Shown here: positions 1 to 6,495 of the stretch, in pieces
Layout: each line of letters opens with the position of its first letter
Position numbering within the stretch: the stretch's first letter is position 1
Source of the DNA: DATECU01 sp035286745
Lineage (GTDB): Bacteria; Acidobacteriota; Vicinamibacteria; Fen-336
Reading direction: 5' to 3'
NCBI GenBank assembly: GCA_035286745.1
Contig: DATECU010000056.1
Location: 1 to 19,488, forward strand
DNA length: 19,488 nt
The notes under the pieces: generated by a model
Database searches by the model: none
Seen by the model: the letters and a program-made list of their open reading frames with translations, nothing else
What the model was told of the DNA's origin: nothing
Made by a program: the position numbers and the translations under genes

Positions 1-573
1 CAGTGCGCCTAGCGTATGGCGCAGCACGTAGGTGGTGCCCTCGGAGCGCAGGCAAAGGTAGTTGCGGGCGGCCTCGATCAGATCGACCCGGTCCAGGGAC
101 AACAGCACGCCGCGACCGTTCTCCTCCACCAGCAGGCGCTCCAGATAAGGTGGGGCGGGCGCCACTTGCCGGAGCAGCGCCGTCAGTCGATCGGTCAGGG
201 CTCCAGGAGGGGCGCGTTCCGGGTCGCTCCGCAGCCGGGCCAGCGCGGCCTGGAAGCGGCTGGGGGTGACCGGCTTCAGCAGGTAGTCGAACGCCTGAAC
301 CTCGAAGGCTCGGACCGCATACTCGTCGTAGGCGGTGACGAAGACCACCCGGGGCATGCGTTCGGCGCCGATCTCGGCGATCACCCCGAAGCCGTCCAAC
401 TCCGGCATGCGCACGTCCAGGAAGACCACCTGCGGGCGCAGCTTGCGAATGGCCTCGACCGCGGCCACCCCGTCGCCGGCCTCGCCCACCACCACCAGGT
501 CGGGGGCGCTGTCCAGCAGGCGCCGCAGCTTGCGCCGCGCCGGGGCCTCGTCGTCGACCAGAAGGACGCGCAT
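1..573 (-). CDS. LytTR-family response regulator (3' end beyond window)
   Basis: Reading the minus strand from the ATG at 573 gives an open frame of 191 codons with no stop before the window edge, so the C-terminus is missing. Residues 1-120 are a receiver domain: the acidic pair D7/D8, the phosphorylation site D53 in VFLDVRMPELDG, T80, and K100 in FDYLLKP. This ending leads, in the LytR/AlgR class, into a LytTR DNA-binding domain. From about residue 145 the sequence (LLVEENGRG, then VDLIEAARNYLCLRSEG) is the start of a LytTR domain. The ATG directly abuts the TGA of the kinase gene (TGAATG), so the two are co-transcribed and surely form a phosphorelay pair. As a family, LytTR regulators bind direct repeats and often control cell-surface or secreted functions; the target here is unknown. 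Confidence 0.93.
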   Translation of the reverse strand, partial: MRVLLVDDEAPARRKLRRLLDSAPDLVVVGEAGDGVAAVEAIRKLRPQVVFLDVRMPELDGFGVIAEIGAERMPRVVFVTAYDEYAVRAFEVQAFDYLLKPVTPSRFQAALARLRSDPERAPPGALTDRLTALLRQVAPAPPYLERLLVEENGRGVLLSLDRVDLIEAARNYLCLRSEGTTYVLRHTLGAL

Positions 574-1686
574 TCAGGCGCCACCGGCGGTCCGGGCCGG
601 CAAGGTGATGCTCACCCGGAAGCCTCCACCCGGGGCCCATCCCGCATCAAACGTATGCCGGAGGCCGTACAAGAGCTTGAGCCGCTCCCGGCTGGACTTG
701 AGACCCAGGCCGCCGCCGTTCTCGCCGCTGGGCGGGGGCGCCGGCAGGCCGTCGTCGTGGACGGTGAGCCGCAGCCACTCCCCCTCCCGGAGCGCCTCCA
801 CTCTGATGTCGCCTCGGCCCACCGCCTCAGCCCCGCCATGACGGACCGCGTTCTCCAGCAGCGGCTGGAGCAGGAGCGCCGGGACCACGCAGTCGAACGC
901 GTCAGGTGCGATCTCCATGGCCACCCGCAACCGGTCGCCGAAGCGGGCCCGCATCAGCGAGAGGTAGTGGTCGAGCAGCGAGAGCTCGTCGCGCAACGGG
1001 ACCTCGTGACTGCCTTCGGCCTTGAGGGAGGCCCGGAGCAGCTCGGCCAGGTGGCCCAGCATCTCGTCGGCTGCCGCCGCGTCCTCGTACATGGCGGCGG
1101 AGACGGTGTTCATGGCGTTGAAGAGGAAGTGGGGCTTGAGCTGTAGCTCCAGGTTCTGGAGCCGGGCCTGGGACAGCCGCGCCTCGAGCTGGGCGGCATG
1201 GAGCGCCTTCTCGCGTTCGCTGCGGTAGCGGTCGGCCAAGTAGTAGCCGCCGGTCATCAGCGTGTAGACGATGAGCTGGACCGGCAGCTCCATGAAATAG
1301 CGATGCGGCATGCGCCCGTAGTCGTAGGCTCCGAGCCCGACGAGGGGAAACAGCAGGCTGCGGGCGCCCCACATCAGCGAGGTCATCGCCGAGGCGAAGA
1401 TCAGCACCGAGGCCAGGTGGACGGGAATCCGGCGGGCCCAGCCCGGCTGATCCAGCCGGAAGCGAGCCGCCACCGCTCGCACCGCGAAGAACAGCAGGCC
1501 GGCGGAGAGGGCCGACGACATCTCCTCGATCAGCGGTTTCTGGAAGGGCTGTGGCTCGCCGTCGGCCAAAGCCCCCAGGTACCGGTAGGCGAAGAGCAAC
1601 TGACCCAGCACGCAGGCGGCGGCGAAGGCGATTCCGACGTCGCGCCGCCCGGGGGTCAAGGGCGTTGGCTGGCTCACGGCCGTCAT
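574..1686 (-). CDS. LytS-type membrane sensor histidine kinase
   Basis: A 370-residue protein with about four predicted membrane segments in its first 150 residues (near 17-37, 57-76, 90-119 and 130-150). A short linker leads to the His_kinase domain of the LytS/YehU class: LKPHFLFNAMNTV at 184-196 with phospho-acceptor H186. The ATP-binding fold follows, with LLQPLLENAVRHG at 272-284 (N279), DDGLP at 311-315 and a glycine-rich GGGLGLKSSRERL at 324-336. No large extracytoplasmic sensor domain is present, so the signal is probably sensed in or at the membrane. The start at 1686 is supported by a purine-rich AGGAAGG about 6-12 bases upstream. The response regulator begins immediately after its stop. 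It is divergent from the M14 peptidase gene with about 120 bp between them. Confidence 0.95.
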   Translation of the reverse strand: MTAVSQPTPLTPGRRDVGIAFAAACVLGQLLFAYRYLGALADGEPQPFQKPLIEEMSSALSAGLLFFAVRAVAARFRLDQPGWARRIPVHLASVLIFASAMTSLMWGARSLLFPLVGLGAYDYGRMPHRYFMELPVQLIVYTLMTGGYYLADRYRSEREKALHAAQLEARLSQARLQNLELQLKPHFLFNAMNTVSAAMYEDAAAADEMLGHLAELLRASLKAEGSHEVPLRDELSLLDHYLSLMRARFGDRLRVAMEIAPDAFDCVVPALLLQPLLENAVRHGGAEAVGRGDIRVEALREGEWLRLTVHDDGLPAPPPSGENGGGLGLKSSRERLKLLYGLRHTFDAGWAPGGGFRVSITLPARTAGGA

Positions 1687-1809
1687 TCTCCACCTTCCTC
1701 GGGCCGGAGGGTGCGCCGGGGGCCGGCTGTCGGGACCAGCGGGACCGGGGGCGGGACCAGACGACGGAAGCGATCAGGGGGCGGCCCGCTCGCGGTACGA
1801 TCTGGGGCC

Positions 1810-3438
1810 ATGACACCCCTGCTGCTGGCCGCTCTGCTCGCCGGTTCCCAAGGCCTCTCGGCTCCCGAGCTGTGGGAGCTGTGGCCGCAGGTCCGATTCG
1901 TGCCCACCGTCGCACCTTGCCTTCGCCACCAGGGCCTGGTGGAGCGCCTCAAGGCCCTCCAGGCAAAGCACCCCGACGACCTCACGCTGGAACAGATCGG
2001 CCGCTCCTTCGAGGGGCGGTCCATCCACCTGCTGCGCCTGGGCAGCGGCCCGCGAAGAGTCCTGCTCTGGTCGCAGATGCACGGGGACGAGCCGTCGGCG
2101 ACGCCGGCGCTTCTCGACCTCGCCGACTTCCTGCTCTCCCGGCCCGAGGAGCCCGAAGTGCGGGCCATCCTGGCCGGCACCACCCTCATCATGATCCCGA
2201 TGCTGAATCCCGACGGAGCCGAGCGCTATGCGCGGCGCAACGCCCAGGCCATCGACGTCAACCGGGATGCCCTGAACCTGACGACGCCCGAGGGCCGCCT
2301 GCTCAAGGCCATCCGCGATCGCTTCGAGCCGGAGCTGGGCTTCAACCTCCACGACCAGAACCGGCGGACCACGGTGGGGGAGTCGGGCGCGCTCGCCACC
2401 ATCTCGCTGCTGGCGGTGGCCGGCGATCCCCAGGGCACGCTGACCCCGGGCCGCGCCCGCGCCAAACGGGCCTGCTCGGCCATCGTCTCCACCCTGCGCC
2501 TGCTGCTGGCCGGCGGCATCGCCCGCTACGACGAGGACTGGAGCCCCCGGGCCTTCGGCGACAACCTCACCGCCTGGGGAACCCCGGTGGTGTTGATCGA
2601 GAGCGGGGGGCTCCCCGCCGGACGCTCACTGGCCGACCTCACCCGCCTCAACTTCGTGGCCCTGTTCTCGGTGTTGGCCGATCTGGCGAAGGACGACCTG
2701 GCCCGCCACGCTCCCGCCCTCTATGAGGACCTGCCGAAAAACCAGAGCGGCGCCTGGGCCGACGTGGTGCTGCGCGGCGGCCAGCTCTTCCAGCCCGCCG
2801 GCCGCGACCCCTTCCGGGCCGACCTGGCTTTCGACGCCCTGGAGAGCGACCAAAGCCGTGCCGGCTGTCCCTCGGCTCCCCCGTCCGCCGGCTCGCGGAT
2901 AACGGAAGTGGGCGACGCCCGCTTTCTGGCCGCCGGTCGCAGTGTCGAGGTCAAGGGCGCCGTGCTGGCGCCGGCCTTCGTCCTGAGCGCGCGCGGCCTC
3001 AAGGCCCGAGATTGGCTGACCGCACCTAACCTCGAGAACCTGGCCCGCCTGGGGGTGGGGGTGGTGCGCTGGCAGGTGGAGGCGGGCGAGCGGGGCGCCG
3101 CCGGCGAGATCGCTTCGCGTCTGGGGGGCCCGGCCCGACCCCGGGTGCTGGTGGTGGGGATCGAGGAGGGCGAAACCACCCCCCGGATCGAGGCTCCGCC
3201 CGCCGCCCCACGCGACTCGACGCTGGCCGGCGTCCTGGAGGCCCTGTTCGGTCGCGGCTGGCGCGAGAAGTTGGGTGGGCAGCCCTTCCACGAGTTCCTG
3301 GCCGAGCTGGCGCGGACCGCTCTGGCCCCCGAGGTCCCCGCCTCCTTCGTGGTCCTGCACCCCGCCGCCGACGGCAGCCTCGACCCCGAGCAGGCGCAAC
3401 TGAATGCGGTGTGGATCGACGGCCGAGAGATCCGATGA
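1810..3438 (+). CDS. M14-family zinc carboxypeptidase-like protein, probably exported
   Basis: A 542-residue protein. The frame is open far upstream, but the ATG at 1810 is chosen because it begins a hydrophobic signal-like stretch (MTPLLLAALLAGSQG) and avoids overlap with the kinase gene. The N-terminal 300 residues carry the M14 metallopeptidase signature: zinc ligands in QMHGDE (H91, E94), an NRD substrate-binding motif at 151-153, the third zinc ligand in FNLHDQN (H181), and the catalytic glutamate in VLIESGG (E264). About 220 C-terminal residues match nothing I recognise and may be a second domain. M14 enzymes cleave C-terminal residues or peptidoglycan/amide bonds; the substrate cannot be told here. 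The signal sequence lacks a clear basic n-region, so export is probable rather than certain. Divergent from the LytS kinase. Confidence 0.88.
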   Translation: MTPLLLAALLAGSQGLSAPELWELWPQVRFVPTVAPCLRHQGLVERLKALQAKHPDDLTLEQIGRSFEGRSIHLLRLGSGPRRVLLWSQMHGDEPSATPALLDLADFLLSRPEEPEVRAILAGTTLIMIPMLNPDGAERYARRNAQAIDVNRDALNLTTPEGRLLKAIRDRFEPELGFNLHDQNRRTTVGESGALATISLLAVAGDPQGTLTPGRARAKRACSAIVSTLRLLLAGGIARYDEDWSPRAFGDNLTAWGTPVVLIESGGLPAGRSLADLTRLNFVALFSVLADLAKDDLARHAPALYEDLPKNQSGAWADVVLRGGQLFQPAGRDPFRADLAFDALESDQSRAGCPSAPPSAGSRITEVGDARFLAAGRSVEVKGAVLAPAFVLSARGLKARDWLTAPNLENLARLGVGVVRWQVEAGERGAAGEIASRLGGPARPRVLVVGIEEGETTPRIEAPPAAPRDSTLAGVLEALFGRGWREKLGGQPFHEFLAELARTALAPEVPASFVVLHPAADGSLDPEQAQLNAVWIDGREIR

Positions 3439-3552
3439 GCCGATCGACGCCGCACCACTTTCTCCCATCGGAAGGCTGAGATAGCGGCCCCCGAGTGCGC
3501 GTTCGCCCGCTCTCTGAGCGGCCCCGAAGCATCCGGGCCGTGGTCCACCCGG

Positions 3553-3581
3553 TTGCCCGGGAAGGGCTGGTCTGCTAAACT
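3553..3581 (+). promoter_or_regulatory. Candidate sigma70-type promoter for the CarD-like gene
   Basis: TTGCCC at 3553-3558 and TAAACT at 3576-3581 are separated by exactly 17 bases. This would give a start of transcription near 3588 and a leader of about 70 bases before the GTG at 3662. Found by eye. Confidence 0.5.
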
Positions 3582-3661
3582 TCTTTGGCTTCAGGTACCA
3601 CGTGTCCTCGCACATCGCCACCCCGCCGGAGCCCTGAGGGTCTAGGGAAAGAGAGGTCAGT

Positions 3662-4222
3662 GTGGAGTTCCAGGTCGGTCAGAAGGTCATCTACCCGAAC
3701 CACGGCATCGGCGTCGTGGAGAGCATCCAATCCCGAGTGGTGGGAACCGGCAAGGTCAGCCTCTACCAGCTTCGCATCCTCGCCAACGACTCCCGCGTGT
3801 GGGTGCCTCAGGAGAACGCAGGTGGGGTGGGCCTTCGACACGTGATCGCCGCGGCCGAGGTGCGCCGGATCTTCAACATGCTCCAGGACCCCAGCATCGA
3901 CCACCATCCCAACTGGAAGGGCCGTTTCAAGGAGAACTCGGACAAGATGCGCACCGGCGGCCTCTACGAGGTCGCGGTGGTCCTGAAGGGCCTGACCTAC
4001 TTGAGCCGGAAAAAGAGCCTCTCCTTCCGGGAGAAGCGCATGCTGGATCGAGCCAAGTTCCTGCTGGTGAGCGAGATCGCGGAAGCGGATGCCAAGACCA
4101 TGGCCGCCATCGAGGAACGGATCGACAAGGCACTCGCGAAGGCACTCACTCCCGAGGCCAAGGTCCCGACCGTCAAGCCGGTTCAGAAGCCGGTGGCGGT
4201 GCGCCGCCCCGCCGACGTCTAA
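3662..4222 (+). CDS. CarD/CdnL-family RNA polymerase-binding transcription regulator
   Basis: A 186-residue protein with a GTG start at 3662 preceded by a purine-rich ribosome-binding stretch (AAAGAGAGG, 3648-3656). Residues 1-60 form the CarD_CdnL_TRCF RNAP-interaction domain (VGQKVIYPNHGIGVVESI, then YQLRILANDSRVWVPQ). Residues 65-160 are the helical C-terminal half, including LYEVAVVLKGLTYL and REKRMLDRAKFLL, as in CdnL/CarD. Family members bind the RNAP beta subunit and stabilise the open complex at rRNA and other promoters. A basic, proline-rich tail of about 25 residues (PEAKVPTVKPVQKPV) follows the usual end of the family fold. It has its own candidate promoter and is followed directly by a hairpin, so it is probably monocistronic. 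Confidence 0.93.
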   Translation: MEFQVGQKVIYPNHGIGVVESIQSRVVGTGKVSLYQLRILANDSRVWVPQENAGGVGLRHVIAAAEVRRIFNMLQDPSIDHHPNWKGRFKENSDKMRTGGLYEVAVVLKGLTYLSRKKSLSFREKRMLDRAKFLLVSEIAEADAKTMAAIEERIDKALAKALTPEAKVPTVKPVQKPVAVRRPADV

Positions 4223-4249
4223 GGCGGCACGGCTCTGGGGCCGTCCGCC
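4223..4249 (+). terminator. Hairpin just after the carD-like stop codon; terminator-like without a U-tract
   Basis: GGCGGCACGGC (4223-4233) pairs with GCCGTCCGCC (4240-4249): ten base pairs with one bulged C and a six-base loop. It begins on the base after the TAA. No run of T follows, so it may be a weak or Rho-assisted terminator, or an mRNA 3' end stabiliser. Confidence 0.45.
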
Positions 4250-4283
4250 ACCCGGGCGAGGGCACGTATCTTGTGCTCGCTCC

Positions 4284-4312
4284 TTGACTTCGGGGAATCG
4301 GCGTTCTAGACT
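4284..4312 (+). promoter_or_regulatory. Sigma70-type promoter for the IHF-like gene
   Basis: TTGACT (4284-4289) and TAGACT (4307-4312) with a 17-base spacer: five and four matches of six to the consensus hexamers. Transcription would start near 4319, about 60 bases before the ATG at 4381. This is the clearest promoter in the window. Confidence 0.65.
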
Positions 4313-4380
4313 CTCGCTCATTGACCCCGCCTCGCTGGTGTGGCCTCCCGGCCTTGGACGGAGAGCGGGGGGGTGCCGCG

Positions 4381-4731
4381 ATGACCGACACGTTGTCGAG
4401 AAACGCCATGACGAAGGCCGACCTGATCAACATCGTGGCCAAGCGCCTCGACATTACCCAGGTCCAGTCCGGGATCATCGTTGAGGCGGCCCTCAAGAGC
4501 ATCGTGACCGCGTTGCAGGGCGGGCAGGAGGTCGAGATTCGGGGCTTTGGCAGCTTCCGCTTCAGGAACCGAGCCCCCCGCAAGGGCCGCAACCCCAAGA
4601 CCGGCGAGAAGGTGGACGTGCCGCCCAAGAAGATCCCCTATTTCAAGATGGGTAAGGAACTCAAGGCTCTCTTGAACGGTGCGGCTGCGCTGGACGAGCC
4701 GGTCTCCTCCCAGCCCTCACAGGGCTCCTGA
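4381..4731 (+). CDS. IHF/HU-family DNA-bending protein (IHF-beta-like)
   Basis: A 116-residue protein. From MTKADLINIVAKRL onward it is a full-length bacterial histone-like fold: N-terminal helices, the IEIRGFGSF-type saddle (EVEIRGFGSFRFRNRAPR) and the DNA-intercalating arm RNPKTGEK. The GFGSFRFRNRAPR stretch resembles IHF-beta more than HU. The usual FKPGK near the end of the arm reads FKMGK here. Two starts are possible. ATG 4381 has GGGGGGG seven bases upstream and adds nine residues; ATG 4408 gives the canonical N-terminus but has a weak ribosome site. The C-terminal tail of about 20 residues is low-complexity. It probably bends DNA at promoters and origins and works beside the CarD-like regulator upstream. 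No partner IHF subunit is seen in the window. Confidence 0.93.
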   Translation: MTDTLSRNAMTKADLINIVAKRLDITQVQSGIIVEAALKSIVTALQGGQEVEIRGFGSFRFRNRAPRKGRNPKTGEKVDVPPKKIPYFKMGKELKALLNGAAALDEPVSSQPSQGS

Positions 4732-4837
4732 CCGCACAGGGCCACTCTCGGTCACCCCCCCCTGCGCGTGGTCACCACCGCATCTTCGGGCCGACCGCAG
4801 TTCCGGGTTGGCGCGGGCACGGTTCGCGTGAGGGTCC

Positions 4838-4866
4838 TCGACCCAGTCGGCGCGGGGTTGTACAGT
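4838..4866 (+). promoter_or_regulatory. Possible promoter for the DUF4388-PilZ cassette
   Basis: TCGACC (4838-4843), a 17-base spacer, then TACAGT (4861-4866), each with four of six consensus matches. It lies 56 bases before the ATG at 4923. Plausible by position and spacing, weak by sequence. Confidence 0.35.
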
Positions 4867-4922
4867 TACGGAGATCGGAATCGGCTGGCGGCCGAGGTTC
4901 GGGATAGGATCACGGCGGCGCT

Positions 4923-5684
4923 ATGAAAGATCGCGGCAGCCTGGTCGAACGGGACTTCCCGGACCTGATCCACGATCTGTACGACCGGCGCTGGAGCGGC
5001 GTCCTCACCCTCTCCCACATGGGGATCGCCAAGACCATACTGGTGGAACAGGGTCGCCTGGTCTTTGCCTCCTCCTCCAGCCCCGACGAGCGCCTGGGGG
5101 AGCTGTTGCTGAAGCAGGGGCGCATAACGCTGAAGCAGTTCGTCGAGGCCGGCAAGCGGATCGGTCCCAACCGCAGGCTGGGCGCGATCCTGGTGGAACA
5201 AGGCGTTCTCACGCCCAAAGAGCTGGTGCGGGGCGTGATCGAGCACACCTCGGAGATCCTCTACGGTGCCTTCTTGTGGACCGAAGGGCAGTACCGGCTG
5301 GACCAGGGGGCCGAGTACGCCGAGGCCATCACCTTGAACCTCAGCACTCCGGACATCATCATGGAGGGCGTGCGGCGCATCGACGCCTGGAGCCGGATCA
5401 ACCGTGGGTGTGGAGGCCTGATGGCGGTCTACGAGCGGGTGCCGGAGTACGAGGCGGTGATCCGGGCCATGAGCCTGTCGGCCGAGAAGCTGGCCCTGCT
5501 CCAGAGCCTGAGCACCCCCCGGGACGTGGAGGCCCTCTGCGGCGAGTCGAGCCTGTCGAACTTCGAGGTGTGCCGGGCCCTCTGGGCCTATCGCGTGATC
5601 GGTGTCATCCGACGCCTCGACATTCCCGAGGACAAGCCGGTGGTGGAAGACGACGGCCTCGGCTTGGTCCTGCCCCAGGAGTAG
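4923..5684 (+). CDS. DUF4388 (PATAN) domain protein
   Basis: A 253-residue soluble protein. Residues about 10-65 match the DUF4388/PATAN pattern: a short helix, then SGVLTLSHMGIAKTILVEQG and GRLVFASSSSPDERLGELLL, where a small beta-rich domain senses or binds through the LVFASS strand. Residues 57-110 contain two repeats, RLGELLLKQGRITLKQF and RLGAILVEQGVLTPKEL. They resemble the paired repeats of MshEN/GspE N-terminal domains, some of which bind c-di-GMP. The rest is helical with no recognised motif. PATAN proteins are typical of Acidobacteriota, Myxococcota and Cyanobacteria and act as signalling adaptors for motility, pili and surface structures. The next gene, a PilZ protein, begins four bases after the stop, supporting a shared signalling role. 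The exact partner is unknown. Confidence 0.82.
   Translation: MKDRGSLVERDFPDLIHDLYDRRWSGVLTLSHMGIAKTILVEQGRLVFASSSSPDERLGELLLKQGRITLKQFVEAGKRIGPNRRLGAILVEQGVLTPKELVRGVIEHTSEILYGAFLWTEGQYRLDQGAEYAEAITLNLSTPDIIMEGVRRIDAWSRINRGCGGLMAVYERVPEYEAVIRAMSLSAEKLALLQSLSTPRDVEALCGESSLSNFEVCRALWAYRVIGVIRRLDIPEDKPVVEDDGLGLVLPQE
5677..5681 (+). promoter_or_regulatory. Ribosome-binding site that fixes the GTG start of the PilZ gene
   Basis: AGGAG lies seven bases before GTG 5689 and inside the last codons of the preceding gene. It favours this start over an upstream in-frame ATG at 5602, which would overlap the previous gene by 83 bases. Confidence 0.7.
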
Positions 5685-5688
5685 ATCC

Positions 5689-6054
5689 GTGGTCCACCGC
5701 CCCGAAAAGCGCCGCACCCCGAGGATCCAGCCCTTCGTGGCCCCCTGCCGCGTGATCGCCGGCGAGTCGCGGTCCACCGGCTTCCTGATGGACCTCAGCC
5801 GCCGGGGGGCCCGGGTGTCGACCGAACTTCCCCCGCCTCCGAGCGAGACGAGCCTGGTGCTCGAGGTGCGTCTGGGGGCTCGGGTCGCCCGCTCGCGGCT
5901 TCCCGCGCGGGTGAAGTGGGTCAAGGCGGCGGAAGCCGGCCACGTCTTCGGCGTGGTCTTCGAGGGACTCTCCGCAGAGGTGGAGCGGGCCATCGACCTG
6001 GTGGTCGAGGATTACAGGAAGCGGGCGGCCGCCCTCGATTCGGGGGGCAGGTGA
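5689..6054 (+). CDS. PilZ domain protein, c-di-GMP-binding motifs intact
   Basis: A 121-residue single-domain protein starting with GTG at 5689. Both signature elements of c-di-GMP-binding PilZ domains are visible: the RxxxR motif in KRRTPR (R8 and R12) and the D/NxSxxG motif in DLSRRG (D35, S37, G40). Beta strands of the six-strand barrel follow (SLVLEVRLG, LPARVKWVKAAEAG, HVFGVVFEGL), with a closing helix at about 95-113. No output domain is fused, so it must act by binding a partner protein. It sits directly between the PATAN protein and the small helical-repeat protein, upstream of the glycan genes. The inference is that it ties c-di-GMP levels to surface polysaccharide or motility. Confidence 0.9.
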   Translation: MVHRPEKRRTPRIQPFVAPCRVIAGESRSTGFLMDLSRRGARVSTELPPPPSETSLVLEVRLGARVARSRLPARVKWVKAAEAGHVFGVVFEGLSAEVERAIDLVVEDYRKRAAALDSGGR

Positions 6055-6080
6055 GCGCGGCTCTTGGGGGAGCGTGAGGC

Positions 6081-6485
6081 ATGGGGCAGGGGGATGACAC
6101 GGGCCGTCGCGTCGGCTGGAGCCCGGGGCCCAACACCCACGGAGAGGTGGGGCACGAGTGGCTGACGCTGAGCGACGACGACCTGTTGCAGCGGATCGAG
6201 GCCCTGGCCACCAATCACGACGACGACCAGGCCCTGCTGACGGTGGTGCGCTCTCATCGCCACTTCTTCATTCGCCAGGAAGCCGCCAAACGCGTCACCG
6301 ACCATGCCCTGCTCCAGGCCCACCCCGACGACCGCCACATCGGCCAGATCCTGGTGCGGCGCATGACCCGCAAGGAAGACCTCGCCTACCTCGAGCACCT
6401 GGTGACCACCAGCCGCTACCTGGAGGTGCGCAAGGCCGCCGAGGCCCAGCTCCAGCGGGTGCGAGCCCTACACGACGAGGCCTGA
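6081..6485 (+). CDS. Small helical-repeat (HEAT-like) protein of unknown function
   Basis: A 134-residue soluble protein I cannot assign to a named family. It is almost all predicted helix and contains two similar helical units. The first has HRHFFIRQEAAKRVTD, then LLQAHPDDRHIGQILVRR. The second has TRKEDLAYLEHLVTT, then SRYLEVRKAAEAQLQRV. The xxVRxxAAxxL pattern at the end of each unit is like a short HEAT/PBS-lyase repeat, a protein-protein docking fold. A GGGGGAG stretch lies about nine bases before the ATG at 6081. It follows the PilZ gene by 26 bases and precedes the membrane proteins by 10 bases, so it is probably in the same transcript. A role as scaffold for the PATAN/PilZ proteins is only a guess. 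Confidence 0.75.
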   Translation: MGQGDDTGRRVGWSPGPNTHGEVGHEWLTLSDDDLLQRIEALATNHDDDQALLTVVRSHRHFFIRQEAAKRVTDHALLQAHPDDRHIGQILVRRMTRKEDLAYLEHLVTTSRYLEVRKAAEAQLQRVRALHDEA

Positions 6486-6495
6486 CCCGGGCTCC

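Noticed and set aside
16..1146. Long plus-strand frame opposite the response regulator and kinase
   Set aside because: It is antisense to two genes with strong domain motifs, and its protein is low-complexity (His/Gln/Gly rich) as expected of a high-GC shadow frame.
1198..1809. N-terminal extension of the M14 peptidase frame
   Set aside because: It runs antisense to the kinase gene, and the signal-like N-terminus begins at 1810.
2626..3621. Minus-strand frame of 331 codons opposite the M14 gene
   Set aside because: Composition is typical of an antisense shadow, with no recognisable motif and no ribosome site; it also runs into the carD promoter region.
4729..4754. TGACCG/CGGTCA pairing after the IHF-like stop as a terminator
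   Set aside because: Only six base pairs with a 14-base loop and no T-run; could be chance in GC-rich sequence.
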